In this document: piece by piece, positions 23,110-31,521 of the stretch | Numbering within the stretch: the stretch's first letter is position 1 | Layout of the letters: every line of letters starts with the position of its first letter | Notes under the pieces: generated by a model | Told to the model about the DNA's origin: nothing | What the model saw: only the letters and a program-made list of their open reading frames with translations | Databases searched by the model: none | Translations under genes and position numbers: made by a program | From: Candidatus Thiosymbion sp. | Lineage (GTDB): Bacteria > Pseudomonadota > Gammaproteobacteria > Chromatiales > Chromatiaceae | Assembly: GCA_018435665.1 (NCBI GenBank) | Contig: JAHDND010000036.1 | Span: forward strand, 60,083 to 124,082 | DNA: 64,000 bases | Reading direction: 5' to 3'

Positions 23110-23730
23110 TCAGGGGGCCTGGGTCTCCTTGGCGATGAGCTGGTCCATGACCTTGACCATGCCGTCACGGCTGCCGGCCTGGGCGGGACTGGTCCGATAC
23201 TTGCCGTTCACCACCACGGCGGGGACGCCGTCGATCCCGTAGTTGCTGGTCGCCTGGCGGGCGCGGTTGACCTTCATGTTGACATCGAAGGAATTCAGGG
23301 CCTTGAGGAATTCGGGTCCATTCAGGCCCGCCGCCTCGGCCACGGCGACCACGGCGGTTTCATCCGTAATCTTTTGTTTCTTCACATGCAGGGTATCGAA
23401 CATGGCCTGGGTGAAGGGCTCCTGGGCCCCCAGCAGGTCGGCGGCGAAGAAGGCGCGGGCCATGAGGTCAGGCTTGGGCCCGAACACCGCCGGCATGCGC
23501 CGGAAGGCCACGTTCGCCGGCAGGGTCTGGCGCCACTGGGCCAGGGTCGGTTCGAGATGGAAGCAATGGGGGCAGGTGTACATGAAGACCTCCACCACCT
23601 CGATCTTGTCCCCGGTCTCCGTCGGTTGCGGATTGGGGAGCTGGGTGTAGTCGAAATCCTCCTCGGCGGCCCAGGCCGACAGGGAGAGTAGACCAGCCAA
23701 CAGCAGGAACAGCAGGGAACGCAGTGTCAT
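23110..23730 (-). CDS. dsbA: thiol:disulfide interchange protein DsbA
   Basis: DsbA introduces disulfide bonds into periplasmic proteins. The 206-residue product has a signal peptide (MTLRSLLFLLLAGLLSLSAWA), the active site CPHC in EVFMYTCPHCFHLEP, and the cis-proline loop GIDGVPAVVVNGKYRTS. An all-helical insertion lies between, as in the family. It is on the minus strand, downstream of ubiA after a 419-base gap that contains repeat copy D. No cytochrome c gene is adjacent, although that is common for this gene. Confidence 0.96.
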   Translation of the reverse strand: MTLRSLLFLLLAGLLSLSAWAAEEDFDYTQLPNPQPTETGDKIEVVEVFMYTCPHCFHLEPTLAQWRQTLPANVAFRRMPAVFGPKPDLMARAFFAADLLGAQEPFTQAMFDTLHVKKQKITDETAVVAVAEAAGLNGPEFLKALNSFDVNMKVNRARQATSNYGIDGVPAVVVNGKYRTSPAQAGSRDGMVKVMDQLIAKETQAP

Positions 23731-23953
23731 GGTGGTGATTCCTTGGAAGTTTGAGAGATAAGGTTCGAAGAGAAGCCCGGCCTGTCAGGGCAGGATGCCA
23801 GCCCTTGGCCGTTGGACTTGGCCAACGGGTAAAAAAGGCTAAATATGGGGTCAGAAACGCGAGGTTCCGGTTTCGACCCGGAGGGTCCCGGCAAAGTTCT
23901 GCTTAACCCCCCGCAAATCAAGTGGTCGTTCTGCCCGGCGCGAACGATAGAGT

Positions 23954-24111
23954 CATCGCACCTCAATTTTCGCTTTTCCGGGTCGGGAGGCGCCTGGCGG
24001 GGGACAACCTGAATCCGTCCCTGTAGGCGTGACGACCGCGTCCTTGCGGTCAACACCCCCGCCAGAAGCCCCCCGACCCTCCCTTTCGCTGCCGAATGCT
24101 GAACTGCGATG
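23954..24111. repeat. palindromic interspersed element, copy D
   Basis: Copy D is about 158 bp in the 419-base gap between ubiA and dsbA. It has the left arm GGGTCGGGAGGCGCCTGGCG and right arm CGCCAGAAGCCCCCCGACCC, inner hairpin CGACCGC/GCGGTCA, and outer ends CATCGCA and TGCGATG that are inverted copies. No gene is seen in the rest of the gap. Confidence 0.85.
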
Positions 24112-24149
24112 TGCATGACAGCAGCGACTCCGCTCATGGCAGCCGAGGC

Positions 24150-25049
24150 TCAGGACCAGGCGTAGTCCAGCCAGAGGCCGAGAAAGAGGGCCAGACCCAG
24201 GGTATTGTTGTTGAGAAAGGCCCGGAAACAGGCGGCGGGTTCGCGGTCGCGGATCAGGACCTGCTGATAGACGGTAAGGCCGACCGCCACCGCCAGGCCG
24301 AGCAGGAACCAGCCGCCCCGCCCCGCCGTCAGCCCGATAAGGGCCAGGAGGGCGAGAAAGACCAGTTGCAGCAGGCCGATGATCAGCCGGTCGTGGCGGC
24401 CGAAGCGGATGGCGGTGGACTTGATACCGATGGCGAGATCGTCTTCGCGGTCCACCATGGCGTACTGGGTGTCATAGATCAGGGCCCAGATCAGGGTGGC
24501 GAGGAAGAGCAGCCAACCCTGGAGGGGGATGGTCCCGAGCACGGCGGTATAGGCCATGGGCACCGCCCAGCCGAAGGCCGCGCCGAGGAAGACCTGGGGC
24601 CAGTGGGTGAAGCGCTTCGTAAAGGGGTAGAGGGCCGCCAGGCCCAGGGCCACCGGGGAGAGGGCGATGGTGAGCCAGTTCAAGGGCAGGGCCACCAGGA
24701 AGGCAACCAGGCTCAGTACCAGAAAGACGCCCAGCGCCTCCCGGGGGCTGACCAGCCCGGTGGCCAGGGGCCGCTCCCGGGTACGCCGCACCTGGCCGTC
24801 CCAGTCGCGATCGGCATAGTCGTTGATCGCGCAGCCGGCGGAGCGCATGAGAAAGACCCCGGCGATGAAGATCAGGACCAGGTGCCAGGGCGGCTGGCCG
24901 TCCCCCGCCAGCCAGAGCGCCCAGAGGGCCGGCCAGAGCAACAACAGACTGCCGATCGGGCGGTGAAAACGCACCAGCAGGGCGTAGGCACGCAGGCGCT
25001 CCCGCCAGTCAAGGGGCCTCGGGGGCTGAGTGTTCGCGGCCAGGGTCAT
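24150..25049 (-). CDS. ubiA: 4-hydroxybenzoate polyprenyltransferase
   Basis: UbiA attaches the polyprenyl tail to 4-hydroxybenzoate in ubiquinone synthesis, in the inner membrane. The 299-residue product has about eight hydrophobic helices and both aspartate-rich Mg-diphosphate motifs: NDYADRDWDGQVRRTRERPL near residue 79, and YDTQYAMVDREDDLAIGIKS near residue 194. FHRPIGSLLLLWPALWAL is typical. Chorismate lyase (ubiC), often adjacent, is not present. Confidence 0.96.
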   Translation of the reverse strand: MTLAANTQPPRPLDWRERLRAYALLVRFHRPIGSLLLLWPALWALWLAGDGQPPWHLVLIFIAGVFLMRSAGCAINDYADRDWDGQVRRTRERPLATGLVSPREALGVFLVLSLVAFLVALPLNWLTIALSPVALGLAALYPFTKRFTHWPQVFLGAAFGWAVPMAYTAVLGTIPLQGWLLFLATLIWALIYDTQYAMVDREDDLAIGIKSTAIRFGRHDRLIIGLLQLVFLALLALIGLTAGRGGWFLLGLAVAVGLTVYQQVLIRDREPAACFRAFLNNNTLGLALFLGLWLDYAWS

Positions 25050-25284
25050 GAGGGGATCAGCGGCGGCTGGGGAGGCGGGTCAGGGTTGAGGGGAAGCGTG
25101 CCATCAAGTGGAATCCGGGCATCCGTCTGGAAACAGAGAGCTCAGAGGTGGGGATTATAGACGACACCTCTCCGTTTTGGTTTCGGCAGCGGCGAGGAGG
25201 ATCAGGGGCGTCGGGCGGGGGCGCCAATCGCAGAGCCGTCTTCATGTCTATCGGACAAGATGGGACGAAACCGGATTGAGCGGC

Positions 25285-27474
25285 TCAAACCCCACCCAGG
25301 GCCTCCCGGACGCCTAGCCAGCGGTCGATCAGGGGATCCACCCGCTCCGGACACTGGTCCAGGAGCCAATCCGCCGCGTTGCGGGCCTCCGCCATCAGCG
25401 GCTCGTCGGCCGCGGGGTTGGCCAGGCGAAACTGCATCTCGCCGGTCTGGCGGCGGCCCAGGACCTCGCCCGGCCCGCGCATCGCCAGGTCCTGACGGGC
25501 GATCTCGAAGCCATCCGTGCTGCGCCGCAGGAGCTCGATGCGCTCCCGGGCCGCCACCGTCAGGGGGGCGCGGTAGAGCAGCAGGCAGTGGCTGACCTGG
25601 GAGCCCCGGCCAACCCGGCCGCGCAACTGGTGCAATTGGGCCAGCCCCAGGCGCTCCGGGTTTTCGATGATCATCAGGCTGGCATTGGGCACGTCCACCC
25701 CGACCTCGATGACCGTGGTCGCCACCAGCAGATCGATCTCCCCGCCGGCGAACTGGCTCATCACCGCCTCCCGCTCCGCCGCCTTGAGGCGGCCGTGGGA
25801 CAGTCCGATGCGCAGGCCCGGCAGGGCCTCACTCAGGGTCAGGGCCGTGTCCTCGGCCGCCTGACATTGCAGGACCTCGGACTCCTCGATCAGGGTGCAG
25901 ACCCAGTAGGCCTGGCGGCCGCCCTGGCAGGCCTCCCGAACCCGCGCCATGACCTCCGCGCGGCGGTGGTCCGCCACCGCCACCGTGGTCACCGGCGTGC
26001 GCCCGGGGGGCAGCTCATCGATGACCGACAGGTCCAGGTCGGCGTAGATCGTCATGGCCAGGGAACGGGGAATGGGGGTGGCGGTCATGATGAGCTGGTG
26101 CGGGACCCGCTCCGCCGCCTGCCTTGGCAGCCGCAGCGGCGCCGGCCCCAGCTGAGGCACAGGCTCAAGCCCTGGCCCTGACCCCGTGCCTGACGCAGAT
26201 CCCGGCCCTGACCTCAGCCCTGGCCCAGACATCTGCCCTGACCCCGGGACCATCGCGGGGGTGGCGCCCTTCTCGCGCAGCTTGAGGCGCTGGTGGACGC
26301 CGAAGCGATGCTGTTCGTCGACGATCGCCAGGCCCAGGTCCTGAAAGACGACCTCCTCCTGAAAGAGGGCGTGTGTGCCCACCACCACCCGCGCCTCGCC
26401 GATGGCGATGCGCGCCAGGCGTTCCTCGCGCTCCCGGCCCTTGTGCCGCCCGGTGAGCCAGGCGGGCTCCAGGCCCAGGGGCCCCAGCCAGGCGGCCAGG
26501 TTGCGCCGATGTTGCTCGGAAAGAAGCTCGGTGGGGGCCATGAGGGCCACCTGACGGCCCGCCTCCACCGCTTGCAGGGCGGCGAGGGCCGCCACCACCG
26601 TCTTCCCCGACCCCACATCTCCCTGGAGCAGGCGCAGCATGGGACGTGACTGGGCCAGATCGGCGGCGATCTCCCCCAAGACCCGCTCCTGGGCGGCGGT
26701 GAGGGCGAAGGCCAGGGCGCCCCGCAGCCGGGCGCGAAGTTCGCCGCTCCCCGCCAGCACCGGCGCCAACGCCTGCTGGCGCAGGCGCCGCAGCCGGCGT
26801 AAGGCCACCTGGTGGGCCACCAGTTCCTCGAAGGCCAAGCGGCGAAAGGCCGGATGCCGGGGGTCCCCCGGTTCCTGGCCCAGTGCCTCCCGGGGCGGAC
26901 GGTGCAGGAAACGCAGGGCCTCCGTGAGGGTGGGCAGGCCCAGGGGTGCCAAGAGCTCGGGGGGCAACAGTTCCCGGAGCCTCGCGGCCTCCGACCCGGC
27001 CCCAGGCACCTCGCACTGCGTTGGGCCGGCAGAGGTGTCGAGCCAGGCCAGCGCCTGATCGATCAGGTGGCGCAGCGTGGCCTGCTGCAGACCGGCGGTG
27101 ACGGGATAGACGGGCGTCAGGCCCTCGTCCGGCGGGGGAGGCGGACTTTCGGGGGAAACGACGCGGTACTCGGGGTGAATCATCTCCAGCGCCGGGTCCC
27201 CGGAGCGGACCTCGCCGAAACAGCGCAGCCGGGTACCGGGGACCAGGGTCGCCGTCTGGTAACCGCCAAAGTGAAAGAAGCGCAGTTGGAGCGATCCGGA
27301 GGAATCCGTCAGGCGGACCTTGAGGGTTCGGCGCCGGCCGTGACTGATCCGCGCCTCCGCCACCTGGCCCTCGACCGACACCAGCTCGCCGGGCTGCAGG
27401 GCCCCGATCGGACGTGGATTCGAGCGATCCTGGTAGCGCAGGGGCAGATGGAAGAGCAGGTCCTGGACCGTCAC
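25285..27474 (-). CDS. recG: ATP-dependent DNA helicase RecG
   Basis: RecG remodels stalled forks and branched DNA. Helicase motifs are clear: GDVGSGKTVVAALAALQAVE (Walker A), VDEQHRFGVHQRLKLREKG (DEQH), TATPIPRSLAMT, and GRVGRGSQVSHCLLLY. The wedge domain occupies the N-terminal third. Codons upstream of the first usual start (GTG at 27474) still encode family-like sequence (LPLTALSRVGPRLAERLARL) back to the mltB-like stop at 27570, with no ATG/GTG/TTG. The true start may therefore be a CTG such as 27555, or the N-terminus is lost. Residues about 405-450 are a glycine/serine/proline-rich insertion absent from E. coli RecG. Confidence 0.93.
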   Translation of the reverse strand: MTVQDLLFHLPLRYQDRSNPRPIGALQPGELVSVEGQVAEARISHGRRRTLKVRLTDSSGSLQLRFFHFGGYQTATLVPGTRLRCFGEVRSGDPALEMIHPEYRVVSPESPPPPPDEGLTPVYPVTAGLQQATLRHLIDQALAWLDTSAGPTQCEVPGAGSEAARLRELLPPELLAPLGLPTLTEALRFLHRPPREALGQEPGDPRHPAFRRLAFEELVAHQVALRRLRRLRQQALAPVLAGSGELRARLRGALAFALTAAQERVLGEIAADLAQSRPMLRLLQGDVGSGKTVVAALAALQAVEAGRQVALMAPTELLSEQHRRNLAAWLGPLGLEPAWLTGRHKGREREERLARIAIGEARVVVGTHALFQEEVVFQDLGLAIVDEQHRFGVHQRLKLREKGATPAMVPGSGQMSGPGLRSGPGSASGTGSGPGLEPVPQLGPAPLRLPRQAAERVPHQLIMTATPIPRSLAMTIYADLDLSVIDELPPGRTPVTTVAVADHRRAEVMARVREACQGGRQAYWVCTLIEESEVLQCQAAEDTALTLSEALPGLRIGLSHGRLKAAEREAVMSQFAGGEIDLLVATTVIEVGVDVPNASLMIIENPERLGLAQLHQLRGRVGRGSQVSHCLLLYRAPLTVAARERIELLRRSTDGFEIARQDLAMRGPGEVLGRRQTGEMQFRLANPAADEPLMAEARNAADWLLDQCPERVDPLIDRWLGVREALGGV

Positions 27475-27567
27475 CAGGCCTAGCCGCGCCAGGCGCTCGG
27501 CAAGGCGCGGGCCGACCCTGCTTAGGGCCGTTAGGGGAAGCTTATCCAGGGTCAGCCTGGTCCCGGG

Positions 27568-28665
27568 TCAGAGCGCGGGCGCGGAGACCACCTCCACGCC
27601 AGACAGCCGGGTATCCGGCCCGCCCCCATGCCGGGCGCGGATGGCCTGGGCCAACTGATGGACGGCCATGGCGTAATAACTGCTGTGGTTATAGCGGGTG
27701 ATGACGTAAAAGTTGTTCAGCCCCAGCCAGTATTGGTAGCCGCCACTGGCGTCCAGGCGGATCAGGCTGACCTCCTCGCCACTGGGGACCCGTCCCTCGG
27801 GGCGAAAACCGGCGCTGGCGAGGGTGTTGAGGTCATAGCGGGTGTCGAAACCGGTCTTGAGCTGGGTGTTGCCGCTGGCGCCCGTCCGGACGGCGACGGG
27901 CTCGCCAGCCCGCCAGCCATGGACCGCGAAGTAGTTGGCCACGCTGCCGATGGCGTCGACGGGGTTCCACAGATCGCGGCGACCATCTCCGTCGAACTCC
28001 ACGGCCCATTTGAGATAGCTGGAGGGCATGAATTGACCGTAGCCCATGGCCCCGGCGTAGGAGCCCCTGGGCTGGAAGGGGTCCATGCCCTCGTCCCGGG
28101 TCATGCGCAGATAGGCCGCCAGTTCGTCGGTGAAATAGTCAGAGCGCCGGGGGAAGTCGAAGGCCAGGGTGACCAGGGCATCCATCACCCGGTGCTTGCC
28201 CATGTAACCGCCCCAGTTGGTCTCGACGCCGATGATGGCCACCACGTATTCCGCCGGGACGCCGTATTTGTCCTGGGCCCGTTGCAACTCCCGCTCATAG
28301 CGCGACCAGAACTGGGCCCCCTTGGTGATGTTGGCCTCCGTGAGGAACTTGGCCCGATAGCGGGTCCAGGCCCCGGTGGGCGTGGTGGAGGGCTTGGCCT
28401 CGGGCTTATGGACGAAGTCGATGATCCATTGCTGGCGTTGCGCCCGGGAGAGCCAGTCCGCCACCTGGGCGCGGTCGAAACCCTCCGCCGCCATGCGGTC
28501 GACGAAGGCCTGGGCGGCGGGATTGCCGGCATAGTCCCCGCGCACCTGGGTGGAACCAGAGGCCGGACGGACGTAGGACGCGGCGGGGCCATCCTGGCGC
28601 GAACTCGATCCGCAGGCCGTCAGCAGGATCGGCAAAACACAGAGCAGAAGCAGGGTCGGGCGCAT
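27568..28665 (-). CDS. mltB: lytic murein transglycosylase B family lipoprotein
   Basis: MltB-type enzymes cleave peptidoglycan between MurNAc and GlcNAc, forming 1,6-anhydro ends, from the periplasmic face of the outer membrane. The 365-residue product has a lipoprotein signal (MRPTLLLLCVLPILLTACGS, lipidated Cys18), the catalytic glutamate in AIIGVETNWGGYMG, and GAMGYGQFMPSSYLKWAVEF plus DGRRDLWNPVDAIGSVANYF. It is upstream of recG in the same frame. Substrate preference is not deducible. Confidence 0.93.
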   Translation of the reverse strand: MRPTLLLLCVLPILLTACGSSSRQDGPAASYVRPASGSTQVRGDYAGNPAAQAFVDRMAAEGFDRAQVADWLSRAQRQQWIIDFVHKPEAKPSTTPTGAWTRYRAKFLTEANITKGAQFWSRYERELQRAQDKYGVPAEYVVAIIGVETNWGGYMGKHRVMDALVTLAFDFPRRSDYFTDELAAYLRMTRDEGMDPFQPRGSYAGAMGYGQFMPSSYLKWAVEFDGDGRRDLWNPVDAIGSVANYFAVHGWRAGEPVAVRTGASGNTQLKTGFDTRYDLNTLASAGFRPEGRVPSGEEVSLIRLDASGGYQYWLGLNNFYVITRYNHSSYYAMAVHQLAQAIRARHGGGPDTRLSGVEVVSAPAL

Positions 28666-28759
28666 GACGGTCTCCGGTTTCCGGGGGCTTTAGGGAATCA
28701 TAGTCGATACCCACGTCGAGGTGATATAGCCCTGGCCGGACCGGGCAGAGGGGACCCCG

Positions 28760-30334
28760 TCAACTCCGCACCTCGATGCCGCACCCGCGCAGGTGCGCCT
28801 TGACCGCGGCGATGGGCACCTCGCGACGGTGGAAGATGCCCGCCGCCAGGGCCGCCTCGACCTCGGTGGCGGCGAAAACCTCGCTGAAGTGCTCGACGCG
28901 ACCGGCGCCACTGGAGGCGATGACGGGGATGGTGACCGCCGAGCGCACCGCCTGGATCAGCTCCAGGTCGAAGCCGATGCCGGTGCCATCGCGGTCGATG
29001 GAGTTGAGGAGGATCTCGCCGGCGCCGAGCTGCTCACAGACCCGGGCTAGGGTCACGGCGTCCAGGTCGCGCCCCTCGCGCCCGCCCTTGACCGTGCACT
29101 GGAACCAGCACCAGGCCTCGCCCCGGGGCCCCGGGATGGCGGTTGGGATGACCTGGTGGCGGGGCGCCTCCTCGGGGCCGGTGACATAGACCCGTCGGGG
29201 GTCGATGGAAATGACCACCGCCTGGTTGCCATAGCGGTGGGCGATCTGCTCGATGGCGCTGTCCCCGGTACGCCCGCCCTGGGCCAGGACCTGCTCGACG
29301 GTGGTGACCGCATCGCTGCCGATGGAGATCTTGTCCGCCCCGGAGGCGAAATACTCGGCGGCCACCTCCAGGGCCGAGTAGTGCCGGCCCTCGCCGTCAG
29401 TAAAGGCGCGGATCCCGCCGCCGATGGTGAGGGGGACGAAGACCTGCTCCGAGGTCCGGCGCAGCACCTCGAGCATGGGTTGATCGGCGAGGGGAAAGTC
29501 GCGGAAGGCGGTGATGTTGAGGAAGGTGATCTCGTCCGCCCCCTCCTCGTAATAGCGCCGCGCCAGATCCACCGGCTTGCCCAGGTTGCGCACCTCCCCC
29601 GCCTCGCGCACGTCGTACTGATCGCCCTTGGTCACCACCAGATCCCCGGCGTCATTGGCGCGCACGTCCAGGCAGGCGATGATGCGCTTGGCCAGGCGGG
29701 TGGTTGCGCCGGGCTGGGCCACAACGCCAGGCCGACGAAGAAAGTGATCCAGCAGGCGCAGTCCCGCCAGCCCACTCTTTTCTGGGTGGAACTGAACCGC
29801 CGCCACCCGCCCCCGCCCGACGGCGCTGACGAAGGGCGCGCCATAGTCCGTCTCCGCCAGCACCCAGTCGGCGTTGACGACCTCCGGCACGGCGCGGTAG
29901 GAATGGACGAAATAGAGCTTTTCGTCCGCGGTGATCTCGCTCAGGGGCGAGGGATGCTTGACACGAATGCCGTTCCAGCCCATGTGGGGCACGGACAGGC
30001 CGGGGGTGTCGAAGCGGCGGACCCGACCGGGGATGATGCCCAATCCCGCCACGCCGGGAGATTCATCGCTGCCCTCGAACAGGGCCTGGAGGCCGATACA
30101 GATGCCGAGGAAGGGTCGGTCCGCCCGCAGGTACTCTTGCAGGGGGGCGAAGAAGCCCATCTGATGCAGCCGCTGCATGGCGGAGCCGAAACTCCCGACG
30201 CCGGGGAAGAGGATGAACTCGGCGGCGAGGATGTCCTCGGGGGCGCGGATGTCCTGGAGTTCGTAACCCAGTTTGAGCACCGCGTTGCGCAGGCTGCGGA
30301 CATTGCCCGCGCCATAGTCGAGAAGGGAAATCAT
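28760..30334 (-). CDS. hisHF: fused imidazole glycerol phosphate synthase HisH-HisF (HIS7-like)
   Basis: This bifunctional enzyme makes imidazole-glycerol phosphate and AICAR in histidine synthesis. The 524-residue product joins a glutaminase domain (residues 1-200; nucleophile Cys79 in FLGICIGLQAL, His183/Glu185 in QFHPEKSG) to a cyclase barrel (about 213-524; catalytic Asp223 in IACLDVRAND and Asp447 in LLNSIDRDG). Separate hisH and hisF genes are the bacterial norm. The fusion and the long barrel insertions (GDQYDVREAGEVRNLGKPVD, FRDFPLADQPMLEVLRRTSE) match plant and fungal HIS7. Start is MISLLDYGAGNV at 30334; longer frame upstream is the rhodanese gene read out of frame. No other his gene is in the window. 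Confidence 0.95.
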   Translation of the reverse strand: MISLLDYGAGNVRSLRNAVLKLGYELQDIRAPEDILAAEFILFPGVGSFGSAMQRLHQMGFFAPLQEYLRADRPFLGICIGLQALFEGSDESPGVAGLGIIPGRVRRFDTPGLSVPHMGWNGIRVKHPSPLSEITADEKLYFVHSYRAVPEVVNADWVLAETDYGAPFVSAVGRGRVAAVQFHPEKSGLAGLRLLDHFLRRPGVVAQPGATTRLAKRIIACLDVRANDAGDLVVTKGDQYDVREAGEVRNLGKPVDLARRYYEEGADEITFLNITAFRDFPLADQPMLEVLRRTSEQVFVPLTIGGGIRAFTDGEGRHYSALEVAAEYFASGADKISIGSDAVTTVEQVLAQGGRTGDSAIEQIAHRYGNQAVVISIDPRRVYVTGPEEAPRHQVIPTAIPGPRGEAWCWFQCTVKGGREGRDLDAVTLARVCEQLGAGEILLNSIDRDGTGIGFDLELIQAVRSAVTIPVIASSGAGRVEHFSEVFAATEVEAALAAGIFHRREVPIAAVKAHLRGCGIEVRS

Positions 30335-30380
30335 GGGGGCGTTGGGGTCCCGGATGGTGATGAAGGAGGAGAGGAATCGC

Positions 30381-30848
30381 TCAGGTCGCCGGACGCATCT
30401 GGTCAGGCCGCAGGACGGGGGTGAAATAGATGTCCGCCTCGTCCAGGTCCACCTCGTTGCCGTGGGCGTCCTCCAGGGGTTGTTCGTAGTCCTTCCAGCC
30501 GCGCAGGCCGGTCTGAAGGGAGGCGACGTTGGTGAAGCCCAGGACCTGCATGACGTGGGTGGCGAGGATGCTGCGATAGCCGGAGCGGCAGACGACCACG
30601 ATCTCCCGGTCGCGGCCGGTGACCAGTTCCGGGACCGTCTCCTCGTAGTCCCACTCGCAGGCCGATTCGAGGATGCCACGGGGGACGTTGATGGAGCCGG
30701 GGATATGCATGGCGTAGAACTCGTAGGGTTCCCGCACATCCAGGATCAGCAGTTCGGGGTTGGCCGCCCGCCGCTCCTCCAGGTCCCAGGGCATGATCTC
30801 GCGGACCTCGGTGAGGCAGCCGCGTACCAGTTCGATGAAGTTCTTCAT
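30381..30848 (-). CDS. rhodanese-like sulfurtransferase domain protein
   Basis: A single rhodanese domain, 155 residues, cytoplasmic (no signal). Rhodaneses move sulfane sulfur through a cysteine persulfide; the active-site loop is VVCRSGYRS with Cys near residue 99. LILDVREPYEFYAMHIPGSI is the conserved entry motif and LQTGLRGWKDYEQPLED the end. An acidic C-terminal tail follows. The ATG at 30848 gives MKNFIELVRG. It lies 25 bases after the NarL-like regulator and 46 before hisHF, on the same strand. Its sulfur donor and acceptor are unknown. Confidence 0.9.
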   Translation of the reverse strand: MKNFIELVRGCLTEVREIMPWDLEERRAANPELLILDVREPYEFYAMHIPGSINVPRGILESACEWDYEETVPELVTGRDREIVVVCRSGYRSILATHVMQVLGFTNVASLQTGLRGWKDYEQPLEDAHGNEVDLDEADIYFTPVLRPDQMRPAT

Positions 30849-30873
30849 GGGGATTCTTCTATCTCGCGAAATA

Positions 30874-31521
30874 CTAATGACCACCCCGGGCGCAGAGATT
30901 CTTCTCCACGGCGATCACCGCCGCCTCCACCCGGGAGTGGACCGCCAGCTTGCGCAGGATGGCCTTGACGTGGAGCTTGACGGTGCCGTCGGTGATGCCC
31001 AGAACCCGGGCAATGACCTTGTTGCTGCGGCCGTCCGCCAGATGGCAGAGGATCTCCCGCTCCCGGGGGGTCAGATCGGAAAAGGCCAGGGGCGCGCGGC
31101 GCTCTTCCCCGCCCCCCTGGACAACCCGCGCCAGGATGCCGGTCAGTTCCTTGGCCACCACCGTCTCTCCGGCGAGGATGTCCTTGAGGGCGGCGATGAG
31201 CTCATCCGGCTCCATGTCCTTGAGGAGATAGCCCTGGGCACCGGCCTGGAGGGCGGCGATCAGGTCGCGCTCGTCGGTGCTGGTGGTGAGCATGGCGATG
31301 GGCATGGCCTGCCCCGCCTGGCGCAGCCGCTTGAGGACCTCCAGCCCGGTCATCTGGGGCATGCGCAGATCGAGGAGGACCACGTCCGGCCGGGTCTGCG
31401 TGACCCGGGCGATGCCCGCCTCGCAGTCGCCCTGGGTATCCACGGTGATGCCCCGGCGTTCCAGGAGCTCACCAAGCCCGAAGCGGAACAGGGCATGATC
31501 GTCGATCAACAGCACGTGCAT
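30874..31521 (-). CDS. NarL/FixJ-type response regulator
   Basis: The 215-residue protein has a receiver domain (LLIDDHALFRFGLGELLERR, phospho-acceptor Asp in DVVLLDLRMPQMTG, Lys in GYLLKDMEPDEL). It also has a LuxR-type DNA-binding domain (LTPREREILCHLADGRSNKV, then LGITDGTVKLHVKAILRKL). It closely resembles NarL. The start overlaps the sensor kinase stop by one base (TAATG), so the pair is cotranslated. Targets are unknown; no nitrate-respiration genes are in the window. Confidence 0.93.
   Translation of the reverse strand: MHVLLIDDHALFRFGLGELLERRGITVDTQGDCEAGIARVTQTRPDVVLLDLRMPQMTGLEVLKRLRQAGQAMPIAMLTTSTDERDLIAALQAGAQGYLLKDMEPDELIAALKDILAGETVVAKELTGILARVVQGGGEERRAPLAFSDLTPREREILCHLADGRSNKVIARVLGITDGTVKLHVKAILRKLAVHSRVEAAVIAVEKNLCARGGH

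Noticed and set aside
25057..25245. Possible ubiC upstream of ubiA
   Set aside because: The short frame has no chorismate lyase motifs and is followed by ordinary intergenic sequence.
30335..30739. 135-residue N-terminal extension of the HisHF protein
   Set aside because: It runs through the rhodanese gene in another frame; HisH family similarity begins exactly at MISLLDYGAG.
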